This document shows, one piece after another, positions 1-5,988 of a stretch of 6,836 nt of DNA. Made by a program: the position numbers and the translations under genes. This stretch comes from Rhodospirillaceae bacterium. GTDB lineage: Bacteria; Pseudomonadota; Alphaproteobacteria; Puniceispirillales; Puniceispirillaceae. The notes below the pieces were generated by a model, which worked only from the letters and a program-made list of their open reading frames with translations, had not been told where the DNA came from and did no database searches. The stretch covers positions 5,395 through 12,230 of the forward strand of contig PBLM01000006.1 in assembly GCA_002721775.1 (NCBI GenBank). Reading direction: 5' to 3'. Each line of letters opens with the position of its first letter. Position 1 is the stretch's first letter.

Positions 1-593
1 GCTCCATAAAGTTCATTAAATGGAATAACAGTTGGTTTGGCGCCAACCTGCTCGAGTCCCGCAATTACGCCTTCTATTGAGGGTGCGCGGATTTTCATGC
101 CTTTGAGATCATCAAAAGAATTTAATTTCTCTTTCGTGAAGAGTTTCCAAGGCCCAGCCCTTGCGACGCTTAAGTACCGCAAACCAGAGTAACGTTTTTT
201 TACCGCTGCATTTAGTTCATCGTATAGGAGCTCATTAGCAATTTTTTGCGCATGATTTGAGTTTCTAGCAAAATACGGAGCGTAAAATACATCGAATTCT
301 CTTAGACCTGTGTAAGCGCCATTATAGATGTGTACTGTACCAAGTGCAGTTCCATCTAAGACGTCCTTGCCACCGCCTATTGTGCCTGCTTTAATGTCAA
401 AAGCTAGCGCGCCATTTGTTCTTTTATTTACAAGATCTAACCATTTTTTGGCAAACTTGTTAGACGCGCTATCTATATTTCCGGCATTGCCATAAATGAG
501 CATTTTTGCCGCCATTGATGGACCAGCAACGCCTGAAAGTAAGCCCGCGATACCCAAGCTTGTTATTCCTTGATTAAAGGTTCTTCTTTTCAT
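1..593 (-). CDS. dctP: TRAP transporter substrate-binding protein, DctP family (3' end cut by window edge)
   Basis: This is the periplasmic binding protein that captures the substrate, usually a carboxylate, and hands it to the DctQM permease. I translated 197 residues; the C-terminal part lies beyond the left edge. The N-terminus reads as a signal peptide with a twin-arginine look (KRRTF at residues 2-6), a hydrophobic stretch at about 9-24 and a likely cleavage site after SMA at residue 28, so Tat export is plausible. Family hallmarks are the segment FDDLKGMKIRAP (160-171), where R169 matches the arginine that binds the substrate carboxylate in DctP proteins, and the PFNELYGA stretch at the cut end. 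The ATG is fixed by a strong Shine-Dalgarno. It lies 58 bases after dctM in the same direction and is probably the last gene of a Q-M-P operon. The substrate cannot be read from the sequence. Confidence 0.93.
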   Translation of the reverse strand, partial: MKRRTFNQGITSLGIAGLLSGVAGPSMAAKMLIYGNAGNIDSASNKFAKKWLDLVNKRTNGALAFDIKAGTIGGGKDVLDGTALGTVHIYNGAYTGLREFDVFYAPYFARNSNHAQKIANELLYDELNAAVKKRYSGLRYLSVARAGPWKLFTKEKLNSFDDLKGMKIRAPSIEGVIAGLEQVGAKPTVIPFNELYG

Positions 594-598
594 TTTCT

Positions 599-604
599 CC
601 TCCT
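599..604 (-). promoter_or_regulatory. Strong ribosome binding site of dctP
   Basis: Read on the minus strand this is AGGAGG followed by five bases and then the ATG at 593-591. It is the best Shine-Dalgarno in the window. It supports the chosen dctP start and suggests that the binding protein is translated more strongly than the permease genes, as expected for a protein needed in excess over its transporter. Confidence 0.8.
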
Positions 605-651
605 TATAGTTGGACTAGCCAAGTTTTCTGCCGTTCTTCTTTTTGTATATT

Positions 652-1947
652 TTATCTATCGAAGACCATGTCCGGCAGGAATAATGTGATCCCAGGAAAG
701 TAAGTAATTATTAGGAGCACAAATACTAAAATTAAAAAATATGGGATAGCTTCTTTAAATATTTCAATTACGCCAACACCCCCGATTTGAGAGATTATAA
801 ATAAGTTTAACCCAATAGGCGGTGTTATCATCCCAATCATTAAGTTAAGCACCATCACAACACCAAAATGGACTTCATCAACCCCCAAGCCACCTAATAG
901 TGGAAAAAGGACAGGTGCGATAATCAACATGATAGGTAGGATTTCCATTATCATTCCTAAGATAAGAAGAAGAATATTGATCATTAAGAGCAACACCCAA
1001 ACTTCTGAACTTATGGCCAACATTGCGTCGGTAAGAATGATTCCCAAATTTTCTTTTACTGCGAGCCAAGCGAAAATTTTAGATGTCGCAACCGTAAGCA
1101 TTATAACTGATGTTGCGATGGCTGCATGAGACGCGGCTTCAACTATCTGTTTGAAACTCAGGTTCCGGTAAAGAAATAGTCCCAAGAAAAGAACATAAAA
1201 TGCAGCAACTGCAGCGGATTCAGTTGGCGTTGCCACGCCAAAAATGATTGCCCCGACAATAATTCCTGGAGCGATTAAGGCAGGTATTCCCTCTTTAAAT
1301 GAAACAGCCTTCTCTGCCGTTGTTGCCTTTTGTTCGACGGGGTAGTTTCGTTTTTTACATATCCACCATGTAACCACAAACATGCCCACAAACATTAAAA
1401 TGCCTGGCACTACCCCACCAAGGAATAGTTGCCCAACAGATACGTTTACAATAGCCCCTAGAAGAACAAAAGATATTGACGGGGGAACAATTGGGCCCAC
1501 AGTTGCAGCAGAGGCTATTACTGCGCTTGAGAAAGCTGGTTTAAAGCCACGCTTCTTCATTTCTGGTAACAAGACGGTTCCAGTCGCTGCAGCATCAGCT
1601 AATGCGGAACCTGAGCATCCTGACATTATAAAATTAGCTGTGACACCAACATTTGCTAAACCACCATTTATGTGCCCAACCAATGTTGCCGCAAACCCAA
1701 CTATTCTGCGTGTTACGCCAGTAACATTCATCAGCTCACCAGCGAAAATGAAAAGAGGTATGGCGAGCAAAACAAACGAATTTACTCCCGATGTCATTTG
1801 TTGAGCAAATAAAACCATCGGAGTAAAATTATCTGTAAATTGAGCGAGGACTAAATAACCAAACCCCGCAATTCCAATAGCCCAAGCTATTTCCATTCCA
1901 AGAAGGGAAAAAACGAACAATAAGGCAATCATGGAAACCAGTAACAT
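652..1947 (-). CDS. dctM: TRAP transporter large permease subunit, DctM family
   Basis: This is the large membrane subunit of a TRAP transporter, which carries the ion-coupled transport path in the inner membrane. Its 431 residues are a normal length for DctM. The protein is almost entirely hydrophobic, with roughly a dozen membrane segments. Family signatures include AIPLFIFAGELM (62-73), SGCSGSALADAAATG (109-123), the helix-breaking GPIVPPS (151-157), TPTESAA (240-246) and TPPIGLNLF (375-383); the two PTES/PPIG-type stretches belong to the two pseudo-symmetrical halves. The ATG directly follows the TAA of dctQ (TAAATG, no gap), and an AAGGAA-like ribosome site lies inside the end of dctQ, so the two are probably translationally coupled. 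The next gene is dctP. No frameshift or missing block was seen. Confidence 0.97.
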   Translation of the reverse strand: MLLVSMIALLFVFSLLGMEIAWAIGIAGFGYLVLAQFTDNFTPMVLFAQQMTSGVNSFVLLAIPLFIFAGELMNVTGVTRRIVGFAATLVGHINGGLANVGVTANFIMSGCSGSALADAAATGTVLLPEMKKRGFKPAFSSAVIASAATVGPIVPPSISFVLLGAIVNVSVGQLFLGGVVPGILMFVGMFVVTWWICKKRNYPVEQKATTAEKAVSFKEGIPALIAPGIIVGAIIFGVATPTESAAVAAFYVLFLGLFLYRNLSFKQIVEAASHAAIATSVIMLTVATSKIFAWLAVKENLGIILTDAMLAISSEVWVLLLMINILLLILGMIMEILPIMLIIAPVLFPLLGGLGVDEVHFGVVMVLNLMIGMITPPIGLNLFIISQIGGVGVIEIFKEAIPYFLILVFVLLIITYFPGITLFLPDMVFDR

Positions 1948-2457
1948 TTAGCTTCCTTTCTCAACACTTGTTTTATAGGTCTGGATTGTAGATATCATCA
2001 GGCGCGTTTGATAAAAAAGCATCAAAATGCTTCCAACTGTGACAGGTGTGAAAAGCCATAAAAAGCTCCAGCCTGTTGATAACATTGAGCCACCGGCTTG
2101 TAATTTTAAAATGGGAATGCTGTACCATATGAGAGTGCCTAGCATTATAAGCACAAGACAATGCATAAACGTTTCTAGTATTACCCGGGGCTTTGGGGCA
2201 AATTTGTCAATAAAGTGTGTTACACGAATGTTTCTACCTCGCTTTGTAGCGACAGCAATACCAAGGTAAGTCATCCACAAAAAGAAGACCCTTGGCGCCT
2301 CATCTGCCCAGAGTGGAGGTTCGTTAAATACATATCTCATAACAACAGCTACAAATACGATTGCTGCTATGGTCATTAGTAGCAGCCCGGAGATGTAATG
2401 AAGCGCTTTTTCTAAAAATTCATCTAGTTTTTTTAAATTTTCTATATTTCCCCCCAA
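1948..2457 (-). CDS. dctQ: TRAP transporter small permease subunit, DctQ family
   Basis: This is the small membrane subunit that pairs with DctM. The 169 residues show four hydrophobic segments (about 21-42, 54-72, 91-114 and 128-150). The family's most conserved region sits between the first two: RYVFN (41-45) followed by PLWADEAPRVFFLW (48-61), with the tryptophan and acidic residues typical of DctQ, then the basic loop KRGRNI. The start is not certain. In this frame there is no ATG before the first membrane helix, and an in-frame TGA lies 51 bases upstream of the TTG at 2457, so TTG is the best available start; the next ATG (residue 28) would remove much of helix 1. The ribosome site is weak (AAGAGAG). 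It is the first gene of the minus-strand operon, abutting dctM. Confidence 0.9.
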   Translation of the reverse strand: MGGNIENLKKLDEFLEKALHYISGLLLMTIAAIVFVAVVMRYVFNEPPLWADEAPRVFFLWMTYLGIAVATKRGRNIRVTHFIDKFAPKPRVILETFMHCLVLIMLGTLIWYSIPILKLQAGGSMLSTGWSFLWLFTPVTVGSILMLFYQTRLMISTIQTYKTSVEKGS

Positions 2458-2471
2458 TCTCTCTTGGAAAA

Positions 2472-2484
2472 AATCAATTTGATT
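2472..2484. repeat. Perfect palindrome AATCAA-T-TTGATT, possible operator
   Basis: Two six-base arms are exact inverse complements around a single T. The site lies 15 bases upstream of the dctQ start codon, where a bound repressor could block transcription or translation initiation. The same hexamer recurs three more times in this intergenic region. AT-rich sequence makes short palindromes easy to find, so the regulatory role is only a guess. Confidence 0.35.
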
Positions 2485-2519
2485 CGGATATGTTCCGTAA
2501 AGTGTTCATCAAATAAAAA

Positions 2520-2548
2520 TTTAAATCAATCACATTTAACTCTCGCAA
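2520..2548 (-). promoter_or_regulatory. Candidate promoter of the dctQMP operon
   Basis: On the minus strand a TTGCGA (-35, positions 2548-2543) is followed after 17 bases by TTTAAA (-10, positions 2525-2520). Both match the sigma-70 consensus partly, and the spacing is ideal. Transcription would start roughly 55-60 bases before the dctQ TTG. A hexamer of the AATCAA type overlaps the -10. The call is weak because the surrounding DNA is AT-rich and offers many partial matches. Confidence 0.3.
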
Positions 2549-2590
2549 TTTCTTATTTATCCAACTTGTTTGAAGACATTGATTTCTAAA

Positions 2591-2611
2591 AGTGACTTAG
2601 TTCACTATAAT
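2591..2611 (+). promoter_or_regulatory. Consensus -10 (TATAAT) with overlapping AGTGA/TCACT dyad upstream of the MmgE/PrpD gene
   Basis: A perfect TATAAT lies at 2606-2611, about 28 bases before the ATG, which predicts a short leader of around 20 bases. I see no good -35 at the usual spacing. Instead, an inverted repeat with arms AGTGA and TCACT (2591-2606) directly abuts and overlaps the -10, the position expected for a regulator site. The combination of a perfect -10 and poor -35 fits a promoter that depends on an activator, but this is inference. Confidence 0.4.
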
Positions 2612-2639
2612 TTTTTTTATTTTTGATTAAAATGAACGC

Positions 2640-3998
2640 ATGATGGAGCGAACTGAAAAACTAGCCAAGTTTTGCGCTGAAACGACATTTTCTCAGTTAG
2701 ATTCTCAGGTTGTTGCGCGAACAAAGTTAATAATTTCAGATACAATTGGCGCAATATTAGGCGGAATTGTTGAACCTGAGGTAAAAGAGTTCCTAAAAAT
2801 TCGTACAGGCCAAAAATCGAAAGGTCGAAAAGTAAAAATAATTGGGCTCAAAAAATGGGCTGAACAGTCTGATGCTTCTCTTATTCATGGGATAGCAGGC
2901 ACAACGTTAGAAATGGATGAAGGCAACCAATTTGCAAAGGGTCATCCTGCAATACATGTTTTACCGGCTCTTGTTTCGGCAGTTCAATCACGCTTTTCAT
3001 CTAAGAAAATTTCAGGCCAAGAATTTTTGAATGCCTTTGCTGTTGGTTACGATGTTGGGGCGCGAATCGGACTCGCTTGTCAGCTGAACCCTCATATGCA
3101 CCCACATGGGACATGGGGTGTCATAGGTGCTGCAAGCGCTATTGGAGCCCTTTTGAAATTTGGCCACCATGAGCATATGAAACTGATAAATATTTCATCA
3201 AGTCTCACTACAGCTTCAAGTCGAAAAACAATGCTTCAGGGAGGCACTGTGCGTAACGTTTATGCTGGACTTTCTAATCAAATGGCGCATTTAGCAATCG
3301 ATTTAATTCAATCAGGCTTCTCTGGAGAGAAGGATGGAATAGGTTCCGTTTTTGGTAACGTCGTATCAGAAAACTTTAATGATAATTTGTTACTGGAAAA
3401 GTTAGGGCAACGTTTTGAAGTAATGCGCAATTATTTCAAACTGCATGCATGTTGCCGTTTCAATCACGCAGCACTGGATTGTTTGCATGACTTGATGAAG
3501 GATCACCGAGAATTATCTGATGTCGGGCAAATTTCTTTCATTGATGTAGAGAGCTATAGTCTTGCTGCGGAATTAGATGACCCTCGACCCAGAAATATGC
3601 TTGCCGCAAAATTTTCAATCCCTTTTGCTTTAGCAACAACCCTTGTAAATAAAAACTCTCAAGTTTTGAGTTTTGCAGGTGACGCGCTGACAAATGAAAA
3701 AACGATGGCATTATCAAAAAAGGTGAACGTTAAAGAAATGTCTTCAATGACAGAAATGTTACCCCAATTTAGGCCTGCAAAAGTCACTATTGGTCTAAAA
3801 AGTGGTAAAATTTTCCATCATTCTGTCAAAACTAATAAAGGAGATTGGCAAACTCCTTATTCAGCAGATGAGTTGGAGGATAAATTTTATTCACTAGCTA
3901 ATCGCAGTCTTAACCAAAAAAAGTCAGAGACGCTTTATGACAAACTTCAAAATTTAGAGCAAATTTCTGATATGCGGGAACTATTTCAATCTATTTGA
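2640..3998 (+). CDS. MmgE/PrpD family protein (carboxylic acid dehydratase/decarboxylase/epimerase family)
   Basis: This is a cytoplasmic enzyme of the family that includes 2-methylcitrate dehydratase, cis-aconitate decarboxylase and iminodisuccinate epimerase. Its 452 residues are a full length. An all-helical first domain (about 1-260) contains HGIAGTTLEMDEGN (83-96) and GHPAIHVLPA (101-110), which supply D93 and H102 at the usual active-site region. HPHGTWG (154-160), K196 in RKTMLQGG, and K267 before ACCRFNH (270-276) correspond to other conserved positions. KFSIPFALA (324-332) has F329 where many relatives have tyrosine. The lid-type domain spans about 270-400. The ATG is the only start after an in-frame TAA ten bases upstream; a second ATG follows directly. 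There is no clear Shine-Dalgarno. It is divergent from the TRAP operon, which suggests that it works on the imported acid. The exact reaction cannot be assigned. Confidence 0.93.
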   Translation: MMERTEKLAKFCAETTFSQLDSQVVARTKLIISDTIGAILGGIVEPEVKEFLKIRTGQKSKGRKVKIIGLKKWAEQSDASLIHGIAGTTLEMDEGNQFAKGHPAIHVLPALVSAVQSRFSSKKISGQEFLNAFAVGYDVGARIGLACQLNPHMHPHGTWGVIGAASAIGALLKFGHHEHMKLINISSSLTTASSRKTMLQGGTVRNVYAGLSNQMAHLAIDLIQSGFSGEKDGIGSVFGNVVSENFNDNLLLEKLGQRFEVMRNYFKLHACCRFNHAALDCLHDLMKDHRELSDVGQISFIDVESYSLAAELDDPRPRNMLAAKFSIPFALATTLVNKNSQVLSFAGDALTNEKTMALSKKVNVKEMSSMTEMLPQFRPAKVTIGLKSGKIFHHSVKTNKGDWQTPYSADELEDKFYSLANRSLNQKKSETLYDKLQNLEQISDMRELFQSI

Positions 3999-4014
3999 AA
4001 TTGGAGCTGAATAG

Positions 4015-4033
4015 AAAAGCTAACTTGCTTTTT
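4015..4033. terminator. Weak bidirectional hairpin at a convergent gene junction
   Basis: AAAAGC (4015-4020), a six-base loop and GCTTTT (4027-4032) plus one more T form an A-rich/T-rich inverted repeat. It sits between the end of the MmgE/PrpD gene and the end of the minus-strand operon and covers the latter's TAG. Its position is right for a shared terminator. With only two G-C pairs and few U residues outside the stem it would be weak. Confidence 0.35.
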
Positions 4034-4364
4034 GGGTAAATAGCTTAACAGTCACTTTGCCCATACCGCCAAAATCAATTCCAGTATCAAAACAATCTAA
4101 ATATGGAATGGTGACGGGCAGCGGATCTAAACCTGAAGCAACTCTCTCTTTAGCGATCATTAATGCAGGTTGAATACGCGCCAGCATTCCCAGACATAAA
4201 TTTGCTGTAGATTTTTCAGGTAAAAGTTTCCCATCTATATCAAACACAAAGGTTTCATTTTCTTTGATGAAGTTTGCACAATGTCGCGCGTGCTCAACTT
4301 TTGCAACTATTTCAATTTCAGATTTCTTATTTTCTCTTGTCATCAGCCAAATTCCAATTTTCAT
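4020..4364 (-). CDS. Small three-cysteine protein, paralogue of the preceding gene product (TIGR04076-like)
   Basis: A 114-residue protein with no signal peptide or membrane segment. I do not know its function. An ungapped comparison with the product of the gene directly upstream shows the same domain: from E18 to T94 about 24 of 77 positions are identical, including C29, C57 and C91 at identical spacing, VFD (40-42), EKS (50-52) and GLDPL (78-82). The pattern of three cysteines with a FxFD-type strand and a C-x3-L-x4-P helix resembles, from memory, the small uncharacterised family TIGR04076; this is unverified. It is the last gene of the four-gene operon. The chosen ATG overlaps the upstream gene by 38 bases; an ATG at 4343 (residue 8) would give a 17-base overlap, and neither has a clear ribosome site. 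The TAG is inside the junction hairpin. Confidence 0.8.
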   Translation of the reverse strand: MKIGIWLMTRENKKSEIEIVAKVEHARHCANFIKENETFVFDIDGKLLPEKSTANLCLGMLARIQPALMIAKERVASGLDPLPVTIPYLDCFDTGIDFGGMGKVTVKLFTQKAS

Positions 4365-4878
4365 CTAGAACAGCTTTTGTTATGACTTCATGCGTTTTTG
4401 CCTCACGCAGATATACTTTTACTCTAGCTTTGTTTTTAGCGAGGGTATCATTCGTTTTTACACATTCAAAATGTGTCCATATTCTTGTCAGCGGATTAAG
4501 TCCTTCAGAAGCCCGATCAAAACTCATGTAAAAAACTGGCAATACTGGTGCCAAGAGGTGCATACAACACTCGATATTTGATTTCTCAGTTTTCAGTCGG
4601 TGACGCATATCAAAAACGGCTATTTGGCCTCTTTTTACCCCACATGTGCACCCGTCATCATTAATGACTTCTGCCACTACTTCATAATCATCAAGCCAAG
4701 TCACACCAAGTCTTCGGCGTCCTGACAGAAGATTTTTAACTTCTGGTGAGAGTTGATTGAAGTCTTCCTCGCTGAGGTCCAAGGCTTTAGAAAGCGGCTC
4801 CTTTAACTCGGAAAGATCATCGTGTTTAAGATAATCTGTTTCATAATGATAAGTAATTTCTTTGGTTTTTTTATTCAT
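4327..4878 (-). CDS. Three-cysteine protein with N-terminal extension, paralogue of the next gene product (TIGR04076-like)
   Basis: A 183-residue soluble protein of unknown function. Residues 1-62 are a charged, probably helical extension (KEPLSKALDLSEEDFNQL around 26-43, then the basic GRRR at 53-56). Residues 65-158 form the domain shared with the downstream small protein at a constant offset of 48 residues, with C77, C105 and C139 matching C29, C57 and C91 there. Extra cysteines at 79 and 104 give a CTC and a CC that the smaller paralogue lacks. About 25 further residues follow the shared domain. I chose the ATG at 4878; a TTG four codons upstream is possible, and neither has a good Shine-Dalgarno. 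It lies 38 bases after the methyltransferase gene, and its end overlaps the next gene. The two products may form a heteromeric complex. Confidence 0.8.
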   Translation of the reverse strand: MNKKTKEITYHYETDYLKHDDLSELKEPLSKALDLSEEDFNQLSPEVKNLLSGRRRLGVTWLDDYEVVAEVINDDGCTCGVKRGQIAVFDMRHRLKTEKSNIECCMHLLAPVLPVFYMSFDRASEGLNPLTRIWTHFECVKTNDTLAKNKARVKVYLREAKTHEVITKAVLDENWNLADDKRK

Positions 4879-4916
4879 ATGTGAATTCAAGTTTTAGAAA
4901 CATGCTATTTTCAAAA

Positions 4917-5975
4917 TTAGTTTGGTTTAGACATACTTATTCGTGTCCAAGGAAAGCGCCAGAAGGGACATTCAGTTGGGTCGATATGTTCAGCCTCTTG
5001 GAATGGGACTATTTCTATATCTACGAATCCAATGTCACTCAATAAATTTGGTATATCCAACTCAAAGAGAGGGCGCATAAATGGCTCGTTGTTTCGCCAA
5101 CTGTGACCCTCAAATATAAATCGATCAAAGGAATCTCGCATTAACCAGAAATCAAGGTGTACAGCTTTTCCGCCAGGTTTCAGAATGCGAAATGTCTCTT
5201 TAAGCGTCTCAATAATCGCACTTTTGGGCATCTCATGTAATAGCATTGTTGAGGTGGCTAGATCGATTGTTTCGTCTGCGCAACCTGTACTTCTGGCATC
5301 GGCTTGTTTGAAATTTATGTTAATGTTCTGATTTTTTTGAGCTTCGGCCATCCCAAGCTTCAAACATGGCTCTGCGAGATCAAGGGCAATAATTTTACTG
5401 TTTGGTGCAAATTCAGAAATTGGACGAGTAGACTTTCCAAATCCACATCCAAGGTCAACGACCGTTCCGGTCCATTTTTCCCCTTCGTTTGAATTAAATA
5501 GTGTCTCTGCAAAACGATAGTGTAAGTCTTTATGATTGCTGCCCAACATAGGGGTTGTCGTTCTAGCCCCCCGTTCATAGATAAACCCGCCCACGGGACC
5601 AGACCAAACGCCACCAGGTTGTTGATGAACATCTATCTCCTGATAGTATTCAGGAAGTTCAAAATTTTCCGTTTTTTCAGGCTCATCTCCAGTAAAATCA
5701 CCTATTAATGAATTACAACGCTCCTCGTGAAAAGAATGAAGACCGTATGCTCCACTATATTTCAGTTTCTGCAGATGGCGTTCGCAAAATGCAAAAAACT
5801 TATAATCAGTTTCATCACCAATTAATTCATCAACATCTTTGACGCTCATATTATTGCGTTTGATTTCTTCAAGCGCTAAGAATTTTTCTCTGACTTGAGG
5901 GTAAAGAGATTGTGTCCATTCCATTTTCAGAGAAAGTATAAAGTCTTGTGAATTAACGAAGTCTCTCTCTAGCAT
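4917..5975 (-). CDS. Class I SAM-dependent methyltransferase with large N-terminal extension
   Basis: A 352-residue, probably cytoplasmic enzyme transferring a methyl group from S-adenosylmethionine to an unknown small molecule. The catalytic Rossmann domain occupies about 168-350: motif I VVDLGCGFGKS (172-182), the acidic end of strand 2 in IIALDL (195-200), QADAR (224-228), LLHEMP (245-250, the post-motif strand typical of UbiE-like enzymes) and RILKPGGKAVHLDF (263-276). Residues 1-165 precede this fold. They begin with helical, charged sequence and contain a Gly- and aromatic-rich stretch around 118-145 (QQPGGVW, then GPVGGFIYERGARTT) that I cannot assign and that may shape the substrate pocket. 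The start is supported by AAGGTG five bases before the ATG. It is the second gene of the four-gene operon, 13 bases after the small coiled-coil gene. Confidence 0.9.
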   Translation of the reverse strand: MLERDFVNSQDFILSLKMEWTQSLYPQVREKFLALEEIKRNNMSVKDVDELIGDETDYKFFAFCERHLQKLKYSGAYGLHSFHEERCNSLIGDFTGDEPEKTENFELPEYYQEIDVHQQPGGVWSGPVGGFIYERGARTTTPMLGSNHKDLHYRFAETLFNSNEGEKWTGTVVDLGCGFGKSTRPISEFAPNSKIIALDLAEPCLKLGMAEAQKNQNININFKQADARSTGCADETIDLATSTMLLHEMPKSAIIETLKETFRILKPGGKAVHLDFWLMRDSFDRFIFEGHSWRNNEPFMRPLFELDIPNLLSDIGFVDIEIVPFQEAEHIDPTECPFWRFPWTRISMSKPN

Positions 5976-5980
5976 TAGTG

Positions 5981-5986
5981 CACCTT
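5981..5986 (-). promoter_or_regulatory. Ribosome binding site of the methyltransferase gene
   Basis: AAGGTG on the minus strand, five bases before the ATG at 5975-5973. It lies within the 13-base gap after the stop codon of the preceding gene. It is the clearest ribosome site in this operon and fixes the methyltransferase start. Confidence 0.65.
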
Positions 5987-5988
5987 TT

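Larger units (their letters stand above)
2458..2639. promoter_or_regulatory. Divergent promoter region between the TRAP operon and the MmgE/PrpD gene
   Basis: This is 182 bases of AT-rich non-coding DNA from which the transporter operon (leftward) and the MmgE/PrpD gene (rightward) must both start. It contains five copies of the hexamer AATCAA or its complement TTGATT, at 2472, 2479, 2524, 2579 and 2623; the first two form a perfect 6+1+6 palindrome. There is also a TGT-N6-ACA dyad at 2567-2578. No gene for a regulator lies in the window. A shared operator for co-regulating uptake and catabolism is my inference. Confidence 0.6.

Noticed and set aside
611..625. Short TTGG/CCAA inverted repeat between dctM and dctP
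   Set aside because: A four-base stem without a U-run is not a convincing terminator or processing site, and the strong downstream ribosome site suggests that the genes are co-transcribed.
1382..1804. A 140-codon open frame on the plus strand opposite dctM
   Set aside because: It lies entirely within a well-supported dctM on the other strand, its translation shows no recognisable domain, and its openness follows from the codon pattern of the membrane protein.
4274..4531. Plus-strand open frames of 85 and 63 codons across the two three-cysteine genes
   Set aside because: They lie opposite two genes whose mutual protein similarity proves that the minus strand is coding; the plus-strand translations are low-complexity and unrelated.
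4892..4915. Imperfect hairpin between the methyltransferase gene and the next gene
   Set aside because: The stem consists of TTTT/AAAA and GAAA/TTTC with a bulge, nearly all A-T, and no U-run follows; it is too weak to call a terminator inside an operon.
5360..5632. A 90-codon open frame on the minus strand inside the methyltransferase gene
   Set aside because: It is in another frame of the same strand within a gene with clear SAM-binding motifs; no domain or ribosome site supports it.
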